Part shown: piece by piece, positions 59,581 to 64,000 of the stretch
Position numbering within the stretch: position 1 is the first letter of the stretch
Layout: each line of letters opens with the position of its first letter
NCBI GenBank assembly: GCA_017621735.1
Contig: JAGASM010000032.1
Location: forward strand, 1 to 64,000
DNA: 64,000 nucleotides
Direction: 5' to 3'
DNA from: Clostridia bacterium
GTDB taxonomy: Bacteria > Bacillota > Clostridia > Christensenellales > Borkfalkiaceae
The notes under the pieces: model-generated
Told to the model about the DNA's origin: nothing
The model's database searches: none
What the model saw: the letters and a program-made list of their open reading frames with translations, nothing else
Made by a program: the position numbers and the translations under genes

Positions 59581-62500
59581 TTATTTTGAAACTTTTTTGA
59601 CTTTTCCGCCCGTTAACACGATCATTTTTACCGCTTCCAACGAGTAGTTTTGAAGGGATACCGTAAGCGGTTTGTTGAGCGCTCCGCGCGCCAAAACTTT
59701 TACGGATACCACAGAACTGTCAATCAGTCCCTTTTCGCGAAGAGTTTCGAGTGTTACCACGTCGTTTGCCTCAAAGTAATCGGAAAGCGTATCTACGTTA
59801 ATGATCGCCTTTTTCCCTTTGCGGCGTTCCTCGCTTTTTACCTCTTCGATAACGCTCTTTGCGACCTCATCGGAAAGAATGGCGTTGACCTCTTTTGCGG
59901 AAACGAAATCGCGATGTTTTTGATCGATTTCCAAAGCCGCTTTTTCGCACATGCTCAACAGTGCGTCGTACTTCTCTTTGGTGAAAAGTTCTTTGATCAA
60001 TCCCTTTTTGACGAGCGCTTCCGTTTCTTCGTACGGGAAAACGTAATCTTGTTCGGGACGATCGATCGGCGTCAATCCAAACTTTTTCTCCAAATCGGAA
60101 ACCATTCCCATTGCCTCTTTCAACCGACGAGCGCTTGTGATTTTGCATCTTGCAAATCCCTTAAACTTTCCGCTCTCGATCGATTCCAACGCCCCGCTTT
60201 GAATTTCTTTTGGATCAAGCGCAAAATAAACGTTTAACGTTTTTCCGCGAACGACGAATTTTGCAAGTTTTTCTCTTCCGAAATTGATACTGTCAAACGA
60301 CCACGAAACGCGGCTTTTAACACGTCGGAAGGACAGTAACGCATTCTTTAACTTGGAATAATATTGCTTTGTTTGCTCGGGCGCCTGAATCAATTTTGCA
60401 AGGAAAGACCTCGCGTAACGAGCGACGACCAACTGACCGAGCCCCACCATTTCCGCTCGTTCTTCGGCAGTTTCCGCTTCCGCCGCCTCCGCCACGGGAA
60501 CCGTATATTCTTCGGCAGTTTCCGTTTCCACCGCCTCCGCTACGGGAACCGTATATTCTTCGGCAAGTTCGCTTTCGATTGCGGGCGCCTTTTGCGCTTC
60601 GACGGATTCCGTTTCCGCTATGGAATCCGTTTTTTGTTTTTCAACGGTTACGTGTTCTTCGACGGCTTTCACTTGAGCCTCTGCAACGGAGATCTCCTCT
60701 TCCGCAAGCACATTATTTTGCAATTTAACGGGCGGCGGCACCGCTTTGCGCTTGGGATTATGCGGTTTCTTTTTGCGCCAAATCACGATGACGATGACGA
60801 TACCGGCAACGACGGCGATTCCCGCAACGACGATCAATGCGATTTCCATGTTGGAAATGGTAAATTTTTCATCACACGTATCGCATTTTCCGTCCCCGTC
60901 CGCAGATGCGTGCGCAGGAACTGTTCTGACACCGCCACAGACGTTACAATCCGTATCACATCCGTTGGAATAATCATGCCCTAATGCAGGAATTTCTTCG
61001 TAAGTCGAGTACGAGCAGCGGCTACACGTTTCGTACGCGTCCCAGCCGATATCCGTACACGTTGCGGGTTGCGCTGCGTGAGGAACTTCCGCATGCCCCA
61101 ACGCAGGAATTTCTTCGTAGGTCGAGTACGAGCAGCGACTGCACGTTTCGTACGCGTCCCAACCGATATCCGTACACGTTGCGGGTTGCGCCGCGTGCGG
61201 TACTTCCGCGTGTCCCAACGCAGGGATTTCAACGTAAGTCGAGTAAGAACAACGGCTGCACGTTTCGTACGCTTCCCAACCGATATCCGTACACGTTGCG
61301 GGTTGCGCCGCATGAGGCACTTCCGCGTGTCCTAACGCGGGGATTACCCAAGCGTTTTCTTCGATTTCGTTTACACTTTGCTCGTCGCTAAAATGCTTTC
61401 CGCATTCCGTACAAATCCAGTATGTAGAATTCCCCGCTTGCGTACAATCGGGCGACGATTCGTTCGTTTTTTGCAACGTATGCTCCGCAACGACGTATAC
61501 CTCGCCGCTCTTTAATGCATGGTAGCCCACTTCGCAATAAACGTCTACGTCAAAAGTGAATTTTCCGTTTGAAACGACCAAATTGTCTTCGATCGTTTGT
61601 GAAATTTCAACGTCCCCCGTAATGACGCCCGTCGTGTCAATATTGACGGTAGGCGCCGCGTATCCCGCCGAAGAATAATCGTACACGTCAAACGCGACCG
61701 CGCCGCTCGGTGCGGTAATGCTCGTTTCTCCCGTCAAAGAAACGTTTCCGCTGTTGTTTGACAAGATGTATCTCATTTCCGCGCTTCCCGTACCGTCGAG
61801 AATCATATCCTCTACGGTAAGATCCGCATAGTTTTGCACGAGCGTTTTTACGGCCTTCCCTTCCGTTACCGTGCCCGCTTCCAACGTTCCGTTTTTCAAA
61901 ACGACTTGGTTGCCTTTTAAGATTTGCAATCCGTTCGTTTCCGTCCCGGAAGAACCGACGCAACGGTTAACCGTATACGTTTTTCCGTTAAAATTGATGG
62001 TGATATCTTTATCAATGACGAGTCCTTCGCACGCAACGCTCTCTAAAAGAGTTACCGTGTCCCCGTCTTGTGCATTTTCGTACGCTTCTTGAACGGTTTC
62101 GTACAACTGCGGATCTTTATTTTCCCCCGTAAGCATGACGGTAGGATTTGTTACCGTCAACGGATAAAACGTCGTTTCGTCCTCCGTGTAGACGCTGCTC
62201 GGCGGATCGACGTAAGGCGTCGTGGCGGTTTGCGACTGCTCGTAAGTTCCTTCTCGATAGTCTATTCCGTCGCTCGTTGCGTCGATTTTTGCAACCTCGT
62301 AGATGGATACCGTTCCTTGGAATTCTTCCGTCGTCCCCATCGAACCGTTGTTGACGACGCGACCGTAAGCGCGAACGCTCGCCCCCGATTCAAGCAAGGT
62401 TACCGTTCCGTCGTTTACGAGCGTTCCGTAAACGGAAAGCGCGCTCCCGTCCGATTCGATTGACAAATCTTCCGTTGCGGAAGGCAAAAGATTTACTTGC

Positions 62501-63660
62501 GCCAAGGAAGATACGGCCATTTGCGCTTCTTCCGCGACAAATACGTTTCCTACAACGTTTATTACTGCCCCGTCGGGAATGGTAACGTCTGCATTGACGT
62601 ACAAATCACCGTTTATCTGCAACTCGGTATTGCCGGATATGACAAACCCTTCCTCAATGGTAAAATCCTTTTGGAACGCGACGATCATCGCTCTGTCCTG
62701 CGGAATTTCCAGCCCGTCTTGCAAGGACGCGCAGTCCTCTAAAACGGTGAGCGTCGTTCCGTAGCCGTCCGTTACTTGGTATTTTTCGGCGTCGACGATG
62801 GCAAAACCCTCTTTATACGTTTCGTATCCGATTTCGTTGATATACCAACGTCCGCTTTCGTGCGCTTCGTTGACGTAGCACACGGCGGGAACGACGGTAT
62901 ACGTTCCGTCCGCGTTATGACGCAATGCGATCGTGTTGGGCACGTCGACCTCAAACGGATAATATTGATGGAAAACGTCCGCGTTAAACGTACCGCCCTC
63001 AACGTAGACGCTCTTTGTGTTTTGACTGCTCCCGTTAAAGATCCACGGCGAACCGTTGTCGCGCGTACCGACGTTTCCAAGATAAAAACTGCCGCCGTAG
63101 ACGTATACGCCCTCTTTTCCGCCGCGAACGGTGTCTACACGGGTATCCACCATACCGCTTCCGTTTGTCGAAGTGTTATGGCGGTAATTGCCGCTGTAAA
63201 AGATAATCGAACACCCTGCGTTGCATCTTACAAAGTTACCACAACTGATCCCTTCCGCGACGACAACGTCGAACGTCCCGTTTTGCGCGTCGCTCCCGTC
63301 AAACAGCGTCAAATGCCAACTGTTTTGCGTTGTGAATAAGGCGGTCAACCCAACGTTTACGTGAAACGTAACGGTGCAACCGTTTAAGTCGATCGAAATT
63401 TCCTTTTCGGAAATGACAAACGCGTCATCGGAAGTTTCCACGGTTACCGTATGGCTTTCGGTGATGAGCACCGTTTGCCCGTTTTCCGCCGCACCGATTG
63501 CCGCGCCAAGCGTTTCGTACTCCGTTCCGTTTACGGAGGCAACGTAAACACCTTCCCCGCTCGCAAGCGCCTTGCGCACAAACGGAAGAGTTGTAACTCC
63601 TAAAATGAAAAGGATAAAAAATATGCAAATTGTCGAGATCTTTATTATTTTATTTCGCAT
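59581..63660 (-). CDS. Giant surface protein with uL15-like cytoplasmic C-terminal domain
   Basis: A 1359-residue type I membrane protein. A signal peptide (about 1-34) leads to a long beta-helix-like outside region with VYVASVNGTEYETLGAAIGA and later DPQLYETVQEAYENAQDGDTV repeats of the pectate-lyase-like kind. Three near-identical 39-residue Cys repeats follow (HAEVPHAAQPATCTDIGW and on to ETCSRCSYSTY, DNA 60978-61330) with more CXXC pairs. A membrane helix lies at about 940-961. Inside are an acidic linker with two EEYTVPVAEA repeats, a conserved domain (about 1084-1185, KSRVSWSFDSINFGREKLAK) and, at the very end (1287-1359), VKVLARGALNKPLTV and EAVKMIVLTGGKV, which match the C-terminal half of ribosomal protein uL15. 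Confidence 0.75.
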   Translation of the reverse strand: MRNKIIKISTICIFFILFILGVTTLPFVRKALASGEGVYVASVNGTEYETLGAAIGAAENGQTVLITESHTVTVETSDDAFVISEKEISIDLNGCTVTFHVNVGLTALFTTQNSWHLTLFDGSDAQNGTFDVVVAEGISCGNFVRCNAGCSIIFYSGNYRHNTSTNGSGMVDTRVDTVRGGKEGVYVYGGSFYLGNVGTRDNGSPWIFNGSSQNTKSVYVEGGTFNADVFHQYYPFEVDVPNTIALRHNADGTYTVVPAVCYVNEAHESGRWYINEIGYETYKEGFAIVDAEKYQVTDGYGTTLTVLEDCASLQDGLEIPQDRAMIVAFQKDFTIEEGFVISGNTELQINGDLYVNADVTIPDGAVINVVGNVFVAEEAQMAVSSLAQVNLLPSATEDLSIESDGSALSVYGTLVNDGTVTLLESGASVRAYGRVVNNGSMGTTEEFQGTVSIYEVAKIDATSDGIDYREGTYEQSQTATTPYVDPPSSVYTEDETTFYPLTVTNPTVMLTGENKDPQLYETVQEAYENAQDGDTVTLLESVACEGLVIDKDITINFNGKTYTVNRCVGSSGTETNGLQILKGNQVVLKNGTLEAGTVTEGKAVKTLVQNYADLTVEDMILDGTGSAEMRYILSNNSGNVSLTGETSITAPSGAVAFDVYDYSSAGYAAPTVNIDTTGVITGDVEISQTIEDNLVVSNGKFTFDVDVYCEVGYHALKSGEVYVVAEHTLQKTNESSPDCTQAGNSTYWICTECGKHFSDEQSVNEIEENAWVIPALGHAEVPHAAQPATCTDIGWEAYETCSRCSYSTYVEIPALGHAEVPHAAQPATCTDIGWDAYETCSRCSYSTYEEIPALGHAEVPHAAQPATCTDIGWDAYETCSRCSYSTYEEIPALGHDYSNGCDTDCNVCGGVRTVPAHASADGDGKCDTCDEKFTISNMEIALIVVAGIAVVAGIVIVIVIWRKKKPHNPKRKAVPPPVKLQNNVLAEEEISVAEAQVKAVEEHVTVEKQKTDSIAETESVEAQKAPAIESELAEEYTVPVAEAVETETAEEYTVPVAEAAEAETAEERAEMVGLGQLVVARYARSFLAKLIQAPEQTKQYYSKLKNALLSFRRVKSRVSWSFDSINFGREKLAKFVVRGKTLNVYFALDPKEIQSGALESIESGKFKGFARCKITSARRLKEAMGMVSDLEKKFGLTPIDRPEQDYVFPYEETEALVKKGLIKELFTKEKYDALLSMCEKAALEIDQKHRDFVSAKEVNAILSDEVAKSVIEEVKSEERRKGKKAIINVDTLSDYFEANDVVTLETLREKGLIDSSVVSVKVLARGALNKPLTVSLQNYSLEAVKMIVLTGGKVKKVSK
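60978..61330 (-). repeat. Three tandem 117-bp coding repeats
   Basis: Units of 39 codons, each with two CXXC-type Cys pairs, differ by only a few bases. Being in frame, they can expand or contract without breaking the gene. Confidence 0.9.
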
Positions 63661-63742
63661 TATTTCACCAACCTTTGCTTTCTGTAAAGCGATTAGTTTG
63701 AAATCCCCCCCCTTTTTACGACTACCCCCTAATAGTAACGAT

Positions 63743-63772
63743 AGTATAGCACCCCCCTCCTAAAATTGTCAA
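63743..63772 (-). promoter_or_regulatory. Promoter of the giant surface protein
   Basis: Minus-strand -35 TTGACA (63767-63772), 18-base spacer containing GGAGGGGGG and -10 TATACT (63743-63748). It belongs to the same G-run promoter type as those at 6531 and 7632. Confidence 0.65.
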
Positions 63773-64000
63773 GATTTTTTTATACACAGTATAAAAAATT
63801 GAATTCTTATCCTCGTTTGCAGCCATTTTGCGGCTCAATCCAATACATTATGCTGATATATTATATTGAAACACTCGTACGTTCAAACCGTATTTTTCAA
63901 AAAAATTCCGCAACCGTCCGCGCACGGAAAAATGCATGATTTGTTTCATTTTCCGCGCGTTTTACGCGCAGGGAATGATTGTTTTTTCTCCCCGCGTTCG
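63773..64000. other. Right edge without recognised gene
   Basis: About 230 A/T-rich bases. Two short inverted repeats are seen (TCCGCGCACGGA-like near 63915 and GCGCGTTTTACGCGC near 63955). No ORF with a ribosome site. Confidence 0.4.

Overview
The window looks like chromosomal DNA of a spore-forming Bacillota bacterium of the gut Clostridia type. The evidence is an HrcA/CIRCE-controlled hrcA-grpE-dnaK-dnaJ operon, a SpoIIQ-like endopeptidase behind a sigma-F-like promoter, Shine-Dalgarno sequences of the AGGAGG kind, lipoprotein signal peptides without outer-membrane proteins, and ABC sugar uptake with LacI regulators. GC is intermediate and almost every gene lies on the minus strand. A finer placement (for example a Christensenellales relative) is only an impression.

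Layout. At 1-230 a strong promoter fires leftwards out of the window and looks like the start of an rRNA operon. From 0.4 to 9 kb come a CorA transporter with an FmdB-type zinc ribbon, an M1-type lipoprotein peptidase, a BspA-like leucine-rich-repeat surface protein, a frameshifted SHOCT membrane protein, SpoIIQ and a YwmB-like protein. From 9 to 17.3 kb is a housekeeping block: prmA-rsmE-mtaB-HIT, a hairpin repeat array, then hrcA-grpE-dnaK-dnaJ. Two plus-strand genes follow (a PRTase-like protein and an SGNH hydrolase).

Two large catabolic loci fill the middle. Locus A (18.9-32.3 kb): ribokinase, LacI regulator, two permeases and a binding protein of the LplABC type, a nucleoside hydrolase, a secreted jelly-roll protein and three related lipoproteins with a predicted beta-propeller. 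It is flanked by a 152-bp direct repeat of the SGNH gene 3' end, which suggests insertion or segmental rearrangement. Its substrate is not obvious; ribokinase plus nucleoside hydrolase point to ribosides. Locus B (33.9-53 kb) is a fructan locus: fructokinase, a membrane-anchored multidomain GH32, LacI regulator, ABC importer, LamG-GH32 lipoprotein, two giant modular lipoproteins and a cytoplasmic GH32, with LacI-type operators of the GGAAACGTTTCC kind at two promoters. Neither locus has its own ATPase.

From 53 kb onward are an EF-G-like GTPase, MscS with a duplicated 3' end, a zincin-pncA-rbsK group, a small probably leaderless membrane protein, tRNA-Leu(UAA), and a 1359-residue surface protein whose cytoplasmic tail ends in a domain resembling ribosomal protein uL15.

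Recurring themes are gene 3' ends duplicated together with their terminators, promoters with long G runs in the spacer in front of surface or membrane proteins, and arrays of short hairpin repeats between genes.
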